A stretch of 64,000 nucleotides of DNA. Source: DASXHZ01 sp036488085 (GTDB taxonomy: Bacteria; Acidobacteriota; Thermoanaerobaculia; Gp7-AA8). This document shows, in pieces, positions 35,350 through 46,006 of this stretch. The first letter of the stretch is position 1. Each line of letters opens with the position of its first letter. The notes under the pieces were generated by a model that saw nothing but the letters and a program-made list of their open reading frames with translations, did no database searches and was not told where the DNA came from. A program made the translations under genes and the position numbers. The stretch is taken from contig DASXHZ010000026.1 of the NCBI GenBank assembly GCA_036488085.1, forward strand, positions 61,112 to 125,111. The letters run 5' to 3'.

Positions 35350-35640
35350 TCAAGGAGGATCGACCGTCCCCAGCTTCGTCCACGGTCCGCAGCGGGCGAC
35401 GCGCCAGATGGCCTTTGCGGTGCCGATGTAGAAGCCGTACTTCTGGATCACGCCCTGGCCGTAGGCGCTGCAGGTCGGCGTGAAGCGGCACTGGACGATG
35501 CCTGTCAGATGATGCGAGACGTGGGCACGGTACTCGCCGATCGCGTAGAGCGCGACCGGCGCGCCGATGAACTGCAGGGCGATGAGGACCGCCGCGGCCA
35601 GAACGACTAGCCGCGCTCTTCTGCCTTTGCCTCGTCCCAC
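35350..35640 (-). CDS. yidD: membrane protein insertion efficiency factor
   Basis: A 96-residue YidD/DUF37 protein that assists YidC-dependent insertion of membrane proteins. The signature CRFTPTCSAYGQGVIQKYG and the final RCGPWTKLGTVDPP are diagnostic. This copy has a longer N terminus with a membrane helix (LVVLAAAVLIALQFIGAPVAL). It overlaps the end of mazG by 34 bases; the usual rpmH/rnpA neighbours are absent. Confidence 0.92.
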   Translation of the reverse strand: MGRGKGRRARLVVLAAAVLIALQFIGAPVALYAIGEYRAHVSHHLTGIVQCRFTPTCSAYGQGVIQKYGFYIGTAKAIWRVARCGPWTKLGTVDPP

Positions 35641-36389
35641 AGCGTGTCCATCTCCTCGAGTGTGAGCTGATCGAGGTTCCGATCGCTCGCGTGTACTTTC
35701 GTTTCCATCGACTCGAACCGGCGCGTGAACTTCCGGTTCGTCGACTGCAGCGCCTCCTCGGCGTGCACGTTCAGTTTGCGCGCGATGTTCGCAATCGTGA
35801 AGAGGAGATCGCCCAGCTCGTCCTGAACGCGGTCATTCTCCCCGCTCGCAATCGCCTCGCGCAGTTCCCGCGTTTCTTCGTCGAGCTTCAGCAGCACGTC
35901 CTCGGTGCGCTCCCAATCGAAGCCGACACGTGCCGCTTTTTCGGTGAGCCGCTCGGCGCGCAATAACGCCGGCATCGACTGAGGGACGCCGGAAAGGATG
36001 CCCTTGTTCTCCGACTTCCGTTCGTCGCGCTTCAGCTTTTCCCAATTGACGAGCACCTGCTCGGCGTCCTTCGCCTCGACGTCGCCGAAGACGTGGGGAT
36101 GACGGCGGACCAGCTTGTCGTGGATGGCGGTGATCGAGTCGCAGATGTCGAACGACCCTTCCTCGCGCGTGATCTCGGTGATGAAGACGGCTTGCAGCAG
36201 GAAGTCGCCGATCTCTTCGAGCAACGCGCCGCGGTCATCGCGGTCGATGGCGTCGACCACCTCGTACGACTCTTCGATGATGTATGGCTTGAGGCTCGGA
36301 AGCGACTGTTTGCGGTCCCACGGGCAGCCGTCGGGTCCACGAAGAGTTGTCATCAGTTTTACGAGATCGTCAAACGAGCGCTTTGCCAT
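35607..36389 (-). CDS. mazG: nucleoside triphosphate pyrophosphohydrolase
   Basis: A 260-residue tandem MazG protein that hydrolyses (d)NTPs to monophosphates and cleans the pool. The start LRGPDGCPWDRKQSLPSLKPY, the EESYEVVDAI and EEIGDFLLQAVF metal-binding helices of the first domain, and DELGDLLFTIANIARKL of the second are all present. Length and motif order match the enterobacterial enzyme. First gene of a mazG-yidD pair. Confidence 0.95.
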   Translation of the reverse strand: MAKRSFDDLVKLMTTLRGPDGCPWDRKQSLPSLKPYIIEESYEVVDAIDRDDRGALLEEIGDFLLQAVFITEITREEGSFDICDSITAIHDKLVRRHPHVFGDVEAKDAEQVLVNWEKLKRDERKSENKGILSGVPQSMPALLRAERLTEKAARVGFDWERTEDVLLKLDEETRELREAIASGENDRVQDELGDLLFTIANIARKLNVHAEEALQSTNRKFTRRFESMETKVHASDRNLDQLTLEEMDTLWDEAKAEERG

Positions 36390-36457
36390 CGTGCAATTCT
36401 AAAAGCGTGAGCGAGATCACGGCGGCACAATCAGATCGGCCCGAAATTGAGCGTGAG

Positions 36458-36694
36458 ATGCCGAAACTTGTCTGGATGGTCCTCAATGACGGGCGTTCGG
36501 TGGTCGCCGGATGCGGCACCACTGCCACCTCCGTACTCGACGAGGTTTTCGAAAAACGCGACTCGATGCTGGTGCTCACTTCGGACGACCGCGTCGAGCA
36601 CATCGCGTCGGCCGCCGTTCGCAATTACGTCGTGTTCGATTCGAAGTCGCAGATCCCGCCCGCGACCTCGATTTATCGTCTCGTCCACCTGTAA
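36458..36694 (+). CDS. small hypothetical protein (78 residues)
   Basis: From ATG 36458: MPKLVWMVLNDGRSVVAGCG, then a region rich in Asp, Val and Ser, ending in ATSIYRLVHL. An upstream GTG at 36407 is in frame. It could be one beta-rich domain. I do not recognise it. It lies between the divergent mazG and the large sensor kinase, 41 bases before the latter, so the two may be co-transcribed. Confidence 0.55.
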   Translation: MPKLVWMVLNDGRSVVAGCGTTATSVLDEVFEKRDSMLVLTSDDRVEHIASAAVRNYVVFDSKSQIPPATSIYRLVHL

Positions 36695-36735
36695 ATTGGG
36701 TAGGATGATTCTTCCGGCTCCGGAGCCGGGCATCG

Positions 36736-39700
36736 ATGCCCAACAACGTACTCATCGTCGCGACAGAACACGCTGCGCGCGCGAGTGCTGATGTTGCGCG
36801 TTCCCTCCACTTCACGCCGGTCGTAGCCAAATCCTCCGACGAAGCGCTCTCGCTGCTCGAGGAACACCCGTTCAGCCTGATCGCCGTCGACGACGAGAGC
36901 ACGCTGCAGCGCGTCCGCGCGGCCGCCGCGGCGAAGCAGCCGATGACAAGGGTTCTGCGGCTTCCGGAAGGCCCCGGCGGCGACGAGAACGCCGTCCGCC
37001 GGCTGATGACCCGCTACCTCGATCCGCACCTCACCACGGAGCGGCCGAGTCTGTCGGAGGAGCGCTATCGCTTCCTCGCCGGCGTGCTCGAGTCGTTCGC
37101 GGCGACGTGGGAGATGAAGGACGTCGTCCGCCGTATCGTCAGCGTCACGCGCGAAGAGCTCGCCGCCGATCGCGGCTGGCTTCTCCATCCGATCAACGAG
37201 CTGGTCGAGGTCGCAAAGGCGGTCATCGTCATCGCCGGCGAGGCGATCGAAGAAGACGAAGCGCGGGAGAGCGCGCTGATCCCGATGACGCGCTCGCAGG
37301 CGCTGATCCGGCGCGCGATGGAATCGCCGATGCCGATTACGGCGTACGACGGCGACCCAGACCTCGACCCGGAGCTGGTGGAGCGTTACGGCGCCCACTC
37401 CGTCCTCTTGCAGGTGCTCCGGCCGCGCGAAGGGGAGCCGTGGGCCCTCGGCCTCAGCAACCAGAACGCACGGCGGTGGACGACCGAAGAGATCGAGATT
37501 TTCAACGAGATCGGCCGCTACGCCACGCTCGCGCTGAACAACGCGATGCTGCGCGCGCAGTCGCAGCGCGACATGGCGAAGGTGAACGCGATCCTCGATC
37601 AGATCCCGGAGTCGGCCGCGATCTACAACGCACGTGGCGAGCTGGAACGGATGAACCTCGCCGCCACGCGCGAACCGGCGTACCTCTTCACCCCCGATCC
37701 GGAGGGTCGCCTACGCAGTAGCCGCCATCGCTACGTCGACGGAAGCCCTCTCTCCACCGAAGAACTGCCGTCAATGCGCGCCTTGCGCGGCGAGGTCGTG
37801 AAGTCCGATTACCTGGTGCGCGATCCACGAACGAACGACGATCGCGTCATCAACCTGAAGGCGGCACCGATCCGCGACGACAAGGGACGGATCGTCGGCT
37901 CGGTCGTCCTCTCGCGCGACGTCACTGACGAACGTCAGAACGCGGAGCGCGAGTCGTGGCGCCGCCGCCGCGCTGACTGCCTGGCGAATCTCGGACTCGA
38001 GTCGGTCACGGTTCAGCCGACGTTCGACGACCTCGACGAGCCGGCGCACCGCATCGCCGAAGCGATCATCGGCACGGCGATGATTCACCTCTACGCCGCC
38101 GGCTCCGGCGAGCTGCACATGGTCGGCATGAGCTCAGTTGCGCCGACTGCCGACGCGACGCAACGCTTCCGCGATTACCTCAGACGCGAGCCCTACCACC
38201 CCGGCGAAGGCATCCCGGGCACTGTGTTCCAGATCGGACGTCCGCTGTTCTTCGCGGACGTGAAGGCGAATGCCATCAGCGACTACGCTCGCGGCCCCGC
38301 CGACGCCGAAATCCTCGGCGCGATGAACGAGCTGACGCTCGCCGCGGTGCCGATCGAGTCGTACGGCGACCGGATCGGCGTCCTCGTCTTGGCGCGTTCG
38401 GACGAGCGCCGGAACTTCGACGCCGAGGATCTCGAATTCGCGCAGGCGGTCGCGGAACGGATCGGCGCGGCGGCACACATCCACCGCCTGACGCGCATCT
38501 CGCAGGAAGGCCACCGCGCCGCCGAAGAACTGGCGCGCCGCGAGGTCGATGCGCGCGTCCGCTTCGAGGCGGTCCTGGAGAACGCTCCGGTCGGCATCGC
38601 CGCCATCTCGGCCGACGAGCTACGCTTCGAGCTGGTCAACGCGCGCTTTGCCGATTTCGCGGAGGAATTCGGAAAAGTGCCGCCCGACACGAAACTGGTC
38701 GGCCTCCGCGTCGACGAGGTGTTCCCCGACTTCGAGCGAACGCTGAAGCAGGTCGCAGAGACTGGCGAGACGCGCATCGACGAAGCGTGGGAAATCGCGT
38801 CGAGACCTGCGCCGCGCTACGTCAACCGCATCATCAGCGCGGTCCGCGGCCGTTTTTCGGGTATCACGCAGAGCGTCACGATCCTCATCCAGGACGTTAC
38901 CGAACAGGTGAAGGCAAAGCGCGAGATCGAGGATCTCGCGCAGATGATGGCAGAGCGATCGGCCCGTCTCGACTCGATCCTCTCGTCGATGACCGACGGT
39001 CTGTGGGTCTACGGCGCGAAGGGTGAAGTGGTCGACGTCAATCAGGCGGCGCTTGCGATGTTCGGGCTCGGGTCGCGCACCGAAGCAGTGGAGCACGGCT
39101 CGTTCGAGCGCCTCTCCCTTCGGTATCCTGACGGCCGTCCCGTTCCGTCCGACGACCTCCCGTTCGCGCGCGCACTCCGCGGCGGCATCGTTCCGGACTA
39201 CCTCGCGATCGGCAAGCACCTGATCTCCGGCAAGGACCTCGACCTCTCCATCGCCGCCGCGCCGATCGACAGCGGCGGCGTGGTCGGCGCAGTCCTCGTG
39301 ATCCGCGACATCACCGCGCTCCAGGAGCTCGACCGCAAGAAGGACGAGTTCCTCTCGGTCGCCTCACACGAGCTGCGGACGCCATTGACGACGATCAAGG
39401 GATACACGCAGCTCCTCGCGCAGACGGTCAACGATTTGTCAGTGGAGGAGCGGTCGACGTACCTCACCGCGGTCCTCGGCGAGATCGACCGCATGATGGG
39501 TCTGATCTCGGAGCTGCTCGACGTCTCGCGCATCGAGACGAACCGCCTGCAGATCCACCCGCAGGCGATTCGCTGGGTAGAGTTCCTCGAGCGCCGCGCC
39601 TCGGCGTTCCGCGTTCAGAACCCCGGCCGTTCGATTCGCCTCGATACGTCGCAGGCGACCGATCGCACCGTCACAGCCGATCCCGACCGCATGCGCCAGG

Positions 39701-40017
39701 TGATCGACAATCTCCTCTCGAACGCGCTGAAGTACTCGCCGGAAACATCCGACATCGACGTGTTGGTGTCGGTTGAGAATGGCCAGATGGAGACGTGCGT
39801 CGCCGATCACGGCATCGGCATTCCGAGGGACGAGATCCCCCAGCTCTTCGAGCGCTTCCACCGCGCGCGCAATGTGTCGTCGCGCTATTACGGCGGCCTC
39901 GGCCTCGGTCTCTACATCGCGAAGGCGATCATCGAGGCGCACCGCGGCTTGATCATGGTGGAGAGCGAAGAAGGCCAGGGATCGCGTTTCACGATCCAGT
40001 TGCCGCTCTCGAACTGA
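36736..40017 (+). CDS. multi-sensor histidine kinase
   Basis: A 1093-residue soluble sensor kinase. An N-terminal receiver-like fold (1-95, VLIVATEHAARASADVARSL) lacks the usual acidic pocket. GAF domains lie at about 105-275 and 415-575, PAS domains at about 280-395, 600-720 and 735-865. The catalytic part has the H box FLSVASHELRTPLTTIKGY (His878), N box DNLLSNALKY (about 989) and G boxes GIGIP and GGLGLGLYIAK (about 1052-1062). No membrane segment, so it reads cytoplasmic signals. Its response regulator is not adjacent. Nine bases separate it from the next kinase. Confidence 0.9.
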   Translation: MPNNVLIVATEHAARASADVARSLHFTPVVAKSSDEALSLLEEHPFSLIAVDDESTLQRVRAAAAAKQPMTRVLRLPEGPGGDENAVRRLMTRYLDPHLTTERPSLSEERYRFLAGVLESFAATWEMKDVVRRIVSVTREELAADRGWLLHPINELVEVAKAVIVIAGEAIEEDEARESALIPMTRSQALIRRAMESPMPITAYDGDPDLDPELVERYGAHSVLLQVLRPREGEPWALGLSNQNARRWTTEEIEIFNEIGRYATLALNNAMLRAQSQRDMAKVNAILDQIPESAAIYNARGELERMNLAATREPAYLFTPDPEGRLRSSRHRYVDGSPLSTEELPSMRALRGEVVKSDYLVRDPRTNDDRVINLKAAPIRDDKGRIVGSVVLSRDVTDERQNAERESWRRRRADCLANLGLESVTVQPTFDDLDEPAHRIAEAIIGTAMIHLYAAGSGELHMVGMSSVAPTADATQRFRDYLRREPYHPGEGIPGTVFQIGRPLFFADVKANAISDYARGPADAEILGAMNELTLAAVPIESYGDRIGVLVLARSDERRNFDAEDLEFAQAVAERIGAAAHIHRLTRISQEGHRAAEELARREVDARVRFEAVLENAPVGIAAISADELRFELVNARFADFAEEFGKVPPDTKLVGLRVDEVFPDFERTLKQVAETGETRIDEAWEIASRPAPRYVNRIISAVRGRFSGITQSVTILIQDVTEQVKAKREIEDLAQMMAERSARLDSILSSMTDGLWVYGAKGEVVDVNQAALAMFGLGSRTEAVEHGSFERLSLRYPDGRPVPSDDLPFARALRGGIVPDYLAIGKHLISGKDLDLSIAAAPIDSGGVVGAVLVIRDITALQELDRKKDEFLSVASHELRTPLTTIKGYTQLLAQTVNDLSVEERSTYLTAVLGEIDRMMGLISELLDVSRIETNRLQIHPQAIRWVEFLERRASAFRVQNPGRSIRLDTSQATDRTVTADPDRMRQVIDNLLSNALKYSPETSDIDVLVSVENGQMETCVADHGIGIPRDEIPQLFERFHRARNVSSRYYGGLGLGLYIAKAIIEAHRGLIMVESEEGQGSRFTIQLPLSN

Positions 40018-40026
40018 CGCCGCCGC

Positions 40027-41331
40027 ATGCATCCGTTGCGCGCCCTCCTGTTTCTCTCGGTCGGCATCGCGGCGGCCGTCGCCGGCGCGTTCGGATATTT
40101 GCTCCACCGAGCCGGCGTCGCCGAGGCGAGTGCGACTCTGCTCGCTGTGTGCGTCTTCGTCGCGTTCATGCTGCCGTGGAGCGGCGTCTTCACATGGGCG
40201 CTCCGGCGAGCGAGCGACCTCGATACGCTGACCGATCGCACCCGCGACTTCGAGAAGCCGATCCACGATCGCGAATATCACGGCGAGCTCGATGACCTCG
40301 CCCGTGCGATCGAGGAGGTGCGCGTGGCACTTCTTCGCGAGCGAGCCTGGTCGCAGGAGCAGCGCGCCACGATGCAGCAAATCGCCGCGTCGCTCGGCGA
40401 AGGCTTGCTCGCGCTCTCGCCGCGCGGACGAATCGTCCTCGCGAACGACCGCGTGAACGAGATGTTCGGGATGGAGGGGCCGATCGTCGGGAAGTCGCTG
40501 CTGGAAGTGGCGCGCTCACAGCAGCTCATGGCGGGCTTCGACGAGGCGCTGAAAGGGGAGCGGTCGACGAGTCAGACGCACGTCGGCGAGCGGCTGATCG
40601 AGATTCGAGCGTTCCCCGTTGCATCCTCGACCGAGGTTGCGGCTGTCGCCTTGCTCATCGACATCACACAACTCGACCGGCTGCAGAAGATGCGGAGCGA
40701 GTTCCTCGACGACTTCTCGCATGAGGTGCGGACTCCGCTCGCCGGCCTTCGATCGGCCGTCGAGACGTTCGAGGGGGGCGACCTTTCGACCGAAAACGAG
40801 CAGAAGCTCCGTCAGGTGATGACGCGGCAGCTCGCGAGAATCGAGCGTCTCGTCCAGGAGATCTCCGAGCTGAACAGAATCGAAGCGGGCGAGCTCGTAC
40901 TGGAGCCGCAAACGGTCGACCTGTACCAGGTCATACGCGAGCTGGTCGACGACCTAGGGGGGCCCGTCGCGGTGCACGGCGAAAAGACGCCGGCCAAGGT
41001 CGACGTCTCGCGCGCGCAGCAAATCTTCACGAACCTGATCGACAACGCGCGCAAGCATGGCGGCGGGAAAGTCGACGTCGAGGTGAAGCCGGAAGACGGC
41101 TGGGCCCTCGTTCGCGTCTCCGACGAGGGAGAAGGCATCCCGCACGCCGAGCTCGAGCGGATCTTTCACCGCTTCTACCGCGTCGACAAGAGCCGTTCGG
41201 TCCAGGGAACGGGACTCGGCCTCGCGATTACGAAACATCTCGTCCTTCTGCACGGCGGTTCGATTCGTGCGTTCAACCGGCCGGATCGCGGCGCGACATT
41301 CGAAGTCAGGTTGCCCTCTCCGGTCGTATAG
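40027..41331 (+). CDS. membrane sensor histidine kinase, PhoR-like
   Basis: A 434-residue kinase with two N-terminal membrane helices (about 5-25 and 35-58), a short linker, one PAS domain (about 115-215), the H box FLDDFSHEVRTPLAGL (His232), FTNLIDNARKHGG (N box) and GTGLGLAITKHLV (G box). Build and size match PhoR. It directly precedes a PhoU-like accessory protein and a PiT phosphate transporter, which supports a role in phosphate sensing, though no phoB is present here. Confidence 0.85.
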   Translation: MHPLRALLFLSVGIAAAVAGAFGYLLHRAGVAEASATLLAVCVFVAFMLPWSGVFTWALRRASDLDTLTDRTRDFEKPIHDREYHGELDDLARAIEEVRVALLRERAWSQEQRATMQQIAASLGEGLLALSPRGRIVLANDRVNEMFGMEGPIVGKSLLEVARSQQLMAGFDEALKGERSTSQTHVGERLIEIRAFPVASSTEVAAVALLIDITQLDRLQKMRSEFLDDFSHEVRTPLAGLRSAVETFEGGDLSTENEQKLRQVMTRQLARIERLVQEISELNRIEAGELVLEPQTVDLYQVIRELVDDLGGPVAVHGEKTPAKVDVSRAQQIFTNLIDNARKHGGGKVDVEVKPEDGWALVRVSDEGEGIPHAELERIFHRFYRVDKSRSVQGTGLGLAITKHLVLLHGGSIRAFNRPDRGATFEVRLPSPVV

Positions 41332-41361
41332 AATTCGCGCGCTTTTCCGAGGAGATCCAGC

Positions 41362-41985
41362 GTGGCCAAATTTCGACTGATTCCCCGCGAGGAAAAGTTC
41401 TACGACGACTTCAGGGCGATGGCCGATCAGCTCCGCGCCGGCGCGAGGCTGCTCGACGAGATGCTCGCCACCGACCCGCCCTCGATGGACAAGGTGCACG
41501 AGATCAAGGAAGCCGAGCACAAGTGCGACTTCCTCACCCACGAGATCATCCAGCGCCTGAACAAGACATTCGTGACGCCGATGGACCGCGAGGACATCCA
41601 CGCGCTCGCGCGCACGCTCGACGACGTCATGGACGCCATCGACGACGCCGCGGCGCTCTTCCCGCTTTATCGCATCGACCATTGCCGCAGCGGCGCGCGG
41701 GAGCTTTCGCGCATCATCCTCGCGCAGACGGAGGAGCTGCGGAAGGCGATGGACGCCCTCGAGAACAAGCATTCCGTCGTCCTCGAGCACGCCGTCGAGA
41801 TCAATCGTCTTGAGAACGCGGCGGACCGCGCGCACATGAAGGCGATGGGGGAGCTCTTCGACGAAGGGCTCGACGCCATCACGGTCATGAAGTGGAAAGA
41901 GATCCTGGACCTGCTCGAAGACGCGACCGACGCGTCTGAGGATGTGGCCAACCTCCTCGAAAACGTCGTCGTGAAAAACGGATGA
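41362..41985 (+). CDS. DUF47 PhoU-like phosphate transport accessory protein
   Basis: A 207-residue helical-bundle protein (FRLIPREEKFYDDF; FVTPMDREDIHALARTLDDVMDAIDD split over two helices) of the DUF47 family, which is nearly always encoded beside PiT transporters and thought to gate them. GTG start at 41362 with GAGGAGATCC upstream. The stop overlaps the transporter start by four bases. The acidic ExxxD patterns are those that bind metal in PhoU relatives. Confidence 0.92.
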   Translation: MAKFRLIPREEKFYDDFRAMADQLRAGARLLDEMLATDPPSMDKVHEIKEAEHKCDFLTHEIIQRLNKTFVTPMDREDIHALARTLDDVMDAIDDAAALFPLYRIDHCRSGARELSRIILAQTEELRKAMDALENKHSVVLEHAVEINRLENAADRAHMKAMGELFDEGLDAITVMKWKEILDLLEDATDASEDVANLLENVVVKNG

Positions 41986-42986
41986 TGTCGAGCCAGCTCC
42001 TGCTCGTCATCGGCCTCATTGCGGTCGCACTCACGTTCGACTACATCAACGGCTTCCACGACGCCGCAAACTCGATCGCGACCGTGGTGTCGACGCGCGT
42101 GCTCTCGCCAGGGCAGGCGGTGATTTGGGCGGCATTCTTCAACTTCGTCGCCGCCTTCGGCTTCGGGACGGCGGTCGCGAAGACCATGGGCAAGGGGATG
42201 ATCGACGTATCGGTCGTCACCTTCGCCGTGATCTTCTCCGGACTGATCGGCGCCATCGCCTGGAACATCATCACGTGGTACTTCGGCCTGCCGACCAGCT
42301 CGTCACACGCGCTGATCGGCGGCTACGCTGGGGCCGCGGTCACACGCTCGGGTGTACAGGCGATCATCCTCTCCGGCTGGACGAAGACGCTGGTCTTCAT
42401 CATCCTCGCGCCGCTGATCGGCCTCGTGCTCGGGTGGGTCGTCGCGGTGCTGACGCTTTGGATCTTCCGCGGGTCGACGCCGCGCCGGGTCGACGCCCTC
42501 TTTCGCCGCCTACAGCTGCTCTCTGCCGCGATGTACTCGCTCGGCCACGGTACCAACGACGCGCAGAAGACGATGGGCATCATCGCCGGGGTGCTCTTCA
42601 CCGCCGGCTACATCAAGGTCTTCACGATTCCGATGTGGGTGATCCTCGCGGCGCACACCGCGATCGGTCTCGGGACGCTCTCGGGCGGCTGGCGCATCAT
42701 CCACACGATGGGCTCGAAGATCACGAAGCTGCAACCGGTCGGCGGATTCGCGGCGGAGACCGCCGGTGCCGCGACGCTTTTCCTCGCGAGCTCATTCGGC
42801 ATCCCGGTCTCTACCACTCACACGATCACCGGTGCGATCGTCGGTGTCGGCGCAACGCGCCGGCTCTCCGCGATCCGGTGGGGCATCGCCGGTCAGATCG
42901 TCTGGGCCTGGGTACTGACGATCCCATGCGCCGCGATCATCGGCTGTGTAACCTTCTGGATCTGCAAGCTTTGCGGCGCCAGCTAA
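41982..42986 (+). CDS. PiT-family low-affinity phosphate transporter
   Basis: A 334-residue inner-membrane carrier, proton/metal-phosphate symport. Both inverted-repeat signatures are present: FDYINGFHDAANSIATVVSTRVL near the N terminus and SLGHGTNDAQKTMGIIAGVL in the second half, with PTSSSHAL and PVSTTHTITGAI as the paired loops. About ten membrane helices. Last gene of the kinase-DUF47-PiT operon. Confidence 0.95.
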   Translation: MMSSQLLLVIGLIAVALTFDYINGFHDAANSIATVVSTRVLSPGQAVIWAAFFNFVAAFGFGTAVAKTMGKGMIDVSVVTFAVIFSGLIGAIAWNIITWYFGLPTSSSHALIGGYAGAAVTRSGVQAIILSGWTKTLVFIILAPLIGLVLGWVVAVLTLWIFRGSTPRRVDALFRRLQLLSAAMYSLGHGTNDAQKTMGIIAGVLFTAGYIKVFTIPMWVILAAHTAIGLGTLSGGWRIIHTMGSKITKLQPVGGFAAETAGAATLFLASSFGIPVSTTHTITGAIVGVGATRRLSAIRWGIAGQIVWAWVLTIPCAAIIGCVTFWICKLCGAS

Positions 42987-43064
42987 CCTCAGAATTTTTC
43001 TTCTATTCTCGCCGTTTCCAACACGGATACAACAAGATCACCAACGTCATCAGAGGTTAGTTCA

Positions 43065-43283
43065 ATGAAAGCAGAGATTCATCCGAAGTATCAGCAGGTC
43101 CCGGTTCACTGCGCCTGCGGCGAGACCTGGACGACCGGATCGACCCGGAAAGAGCTGCGCGTCGAGATCTGCTCGAAGTGCCACCCGTTCTTCACCGGCA
43201 AGCAGAAGCTCGTCGACTCCGCGGGCCGCATCGATCGCTTCCAGCAGCGCTACGCGAAGAAGGAACAGAAGGCGGCGAAGTGA
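43065..43283 (+). CDS. rpmE: 50S ribosomal protein L31
   Basis: A 72-residue zinc-containing (C+) L31. MKAEIHPKYQQV, the CACG pair and CSKCHPFFTGKQKLVD are the family hallmarks. AGAGGTTAG lies a few bases before the ATG. The gap before it (42987-43064) is AT-rich (TTTTTCTTCTATTCTC) and probably carries its promoter. It heads an rpmE-DUF1385-prfA cluster, a common gene order. Confidence 0.97.
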   Translation: MKAEIHPKYQQVPVHCACGETWTTGSTRKELRVEICSKCHPFFTGKQKLVDSAGRIDRFQQRYAKKEQKAAK

Positions 43284-43318
43284 CCGCGAAGCGGTCATCC
43301 TGAGCGAAGCGAAGGATC
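43284..43318. repeat. dispersed GCGAAGCGGTCATCCTGAGCG-type palindromic word
   Basis: The gap between rpmE and the next gene is filled by CCGCGAAGCGG plus CATCCTGAGCGAAGCGAAG, a well-known short intergenic repeat of many bacteria. It reaches to within a few bases of the ATG at 43321, and its GAAGGA could act as the ribosome site. Confidence 0.6.
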
Positions 43319-43320
43319 TG

Positions 43321-44343
43321 ATGCCTAAGACGCTAAATCAGTCGTGGTCGGGAGCAGCGAGGCTCTTCGTCGGCGCGTTCAACGCGTTCACGAACGGGCT
43401 CACTTCGTCGATGCCGTCCGCAACTGACAGGAACGTCGACATGCTCATCGGCGGGCAGGCGGTGATCGAGGGCGTCATGATGCGCTCGCTCACCGGTTAC
43501 TCCGTAGCGGTCCGCCAGCCGGACGGCGGCATCTCGATCAAGAAGGACAAGCTCACTTCGATCACTAAGCAGTACCCCTTCCTCAAGGCGCCCATCCTCC
43601 GCGGCTCGGTGGTCCTGATCCAGTCGCTGATCCTCGGCATGCGCGCGCTGAATTACTCGGCGAGCGTGGCGACGGAAGGGGAAGACGGCGAGCCGGAGAT
43701 GTCGAACTGGGCCGTCGCCGGCTCGATGATGTTCGCGCTCGTCCTCGGCGTCGGATTCTTCATCTTGGCGCCGCTCGGGATCACGAACCTGATCCGCCAC
43801 TACTACGCGCCGCACATGGGCAACCTCGCCTACAACGCGATCGACGGCGTGCTGCGCGCGCTCTTCTTCTTCGCCTACATCTTCGGCATCTCGCTGATGG
43901 AAGAGATCCGGCGCGTGTTCCAGTACCACGGCGCCGAACACAAGACGGTCTACAGGTTCGAGGCGAACGAGGACCTCACGGTCGAGAACGCCCGGACCAA
44001 ATCGACGCTCCACCCGCGCTGCGGCACGAGCTTCCTGATGTTCGTGATGGCGATCTCGATCCTGGTCTTCTCGCTGGTGCCGTCGACCGCCCCGTTCCTC
44101 GTGAAGTTCGGCGCGCGCGTGGTCCTGATCCCACTCATCGCCGGTCTCGCGTACGAGATCATCCGCTTCTCGGCGCGCCACCTCGACAGCGCCGTCTGCC
44201 GGACGCTGATCCAGCCCGGCCTGTGGCTGCAGCGCATCACGACCAAAGAGCCGGACGACCACCAGCTCGAGATCGCGATCGTGGCTCTCAAAGAGGCGTT
44301 GATGTACGACGCCGTCGAGCCCGAGCAAGCCGCCGTCGCTTAG
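43321..44343 (+). CDS. DUF1385 membrane protein (YqhQ-like)
   Basis: A 340-residue membrane protein with the family core GGQAVIEGVMMRS, FLKAPILRGSV, HGAEHKTVYRFE and HPRCGTSFLMFV. Five membrane helices are visible. The family is annotated as a predicted metal-dependent enzyme on the strength of the HGAEHK and HPRCGT motifs; no reaction is proven to my knowledge. Starts at 43321, 43411 and 43441 are all possible; homologues usually begin shortly before GGQAVIEG. Confidence 0.88.
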   Translation: MPKTLNQSWSGAARLFVGAFNAFTNGLTSSMPSATDRNVDMLIGGQAVIEGVMMRSLTGYSVAVRQPDGGISIKKDKLTSITKQYPFLKAPILRGSVVLIQSLILGMRALNYSASVATEGEDGEPEMSNWAVAGSMMFALVLGVGFFILAPLGITNLIRHYYAPHMGNLAYNAIDGVLRALFFFAYIFGISLMEEIRRVFQYHGAEHKTVYRFEANEDLTVENARTKSTLHPRCGTSFLMFVMAISILVFSLVPSTAPFLVKFGARVVLIPLIAGLAYEIIRFSARHLDSAVCRTLIQPGLWLQRITTKEPDDHQLEIAIVALKEALMYDAVEPEQAAVA

Positions 44344-44351
44344 CGTAGCTC

Positions 44352-44417
44352 TGAGCTCCAAGCTGTAAGCTCTAAGCCCCTCCGGCCGCTCTAGAGCTTA
44401 GAGCTGAGAGCTTAGAG
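44352..44417. repeat. AGCTCTAAGC inverted/tandem repeat before prfA
   Basis: AGCTCTAAGC and GAGCTTAGAGCT repeat in both orientations across the gap, leading right up to the prfA ATG. No Shine-Dalgarno sequence is present in front of prfA, so the repeat seems to have replaced the normal leader. A stem between the two orientations would lie just before the start codon. Confidence 0.7.
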
Positions 44418-44419
44418 CT

Positions 44420-45493
<1,074 letters not shown>

Positions 45494-45683
45494 CCGAGGT
45501 ACACTCGAATCATGGCGCAACATCGAGGAATTCAGATGTGACGCTCTTCACCTGCCAAGGGACGAGCGGCAAGCTTTGGTGGGTTAGTTGATGCGCCGTC
45601 TCGAGCCGGAGGGTGAGGCCAGCTTCACGCCAGAACAGATCGCGGAGGGGTATCGATGCCTCGAAGATCTGCGCTCTCCGTGG

Positions 45684-46001
45684 ACGTTTTCATGCGATCT
45701 CGCCACGCGTTCTCACGATCCCCTGGCGCAATCATGCGATCGCGGATCACGTGCACGGTCATCCGGGAACGCGTTTGTTGCGCTGGCCCCACGCATTCAC
45801 GTCGTCTCCGAACGCGTCGACGCGATCCGGTCACTCATGAGCGTGATCACGCGTCGCATTGAAGACGATCGTGGATCGCGTTCTTGCGGTCAGGCGGCGT
45901 GCTCACGCGATGGGGGAACGCGTGTGTGCGGCGGCGGATCATCCTCACGGCAACCTCAGACGCACGGATGCGACCTCATGACGCATGAACGCGATCGGTG
46001 G
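45684..46001. repeat. 21-bp-period repeat array (ACGCGTTCTCACGATC type)
   Basis: About fifteen imperfect units of 21 (occasionally 22) bases start at 45684, 45705, 45726, 45747, 45769, 45790, 45812, 45833, 45854, 45876, 45897, 45918, 45939, 45960 and 45981. Most share RCGCRT at the start, CACGATC or GCGATC in the middle and GGA at the end; many contain the palindromes ACGCGT and GATC. The array fills the gap between prfA and the 3' end of the large glycosyltransferase gene. Upstream, 45494-45683 may hold a decayed small gene (LFTCQGTSGKLWW and FTPEQIAEGYRCLEDLR in two frames) but I cannot support it as a CDS. Confidence 0.85.
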
Positions 46002-46006
46002 TCGTG

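Noticed and set aside
45494..45683. Small gene after prfA (LFTCQGTSGKLWW and FTPEQIAEGYRCLEDLR)
   Set aside because: The two suggestive stretches are in different frames, separated by stops, without a start; at best a decayed gene.
45684..46001. CRISPR array
   Set aside because: Units are 21 bases end to end with no spacers between them, and no cas genes are nearby. The same holds for the arrays at 2525, 20095 and 20578.
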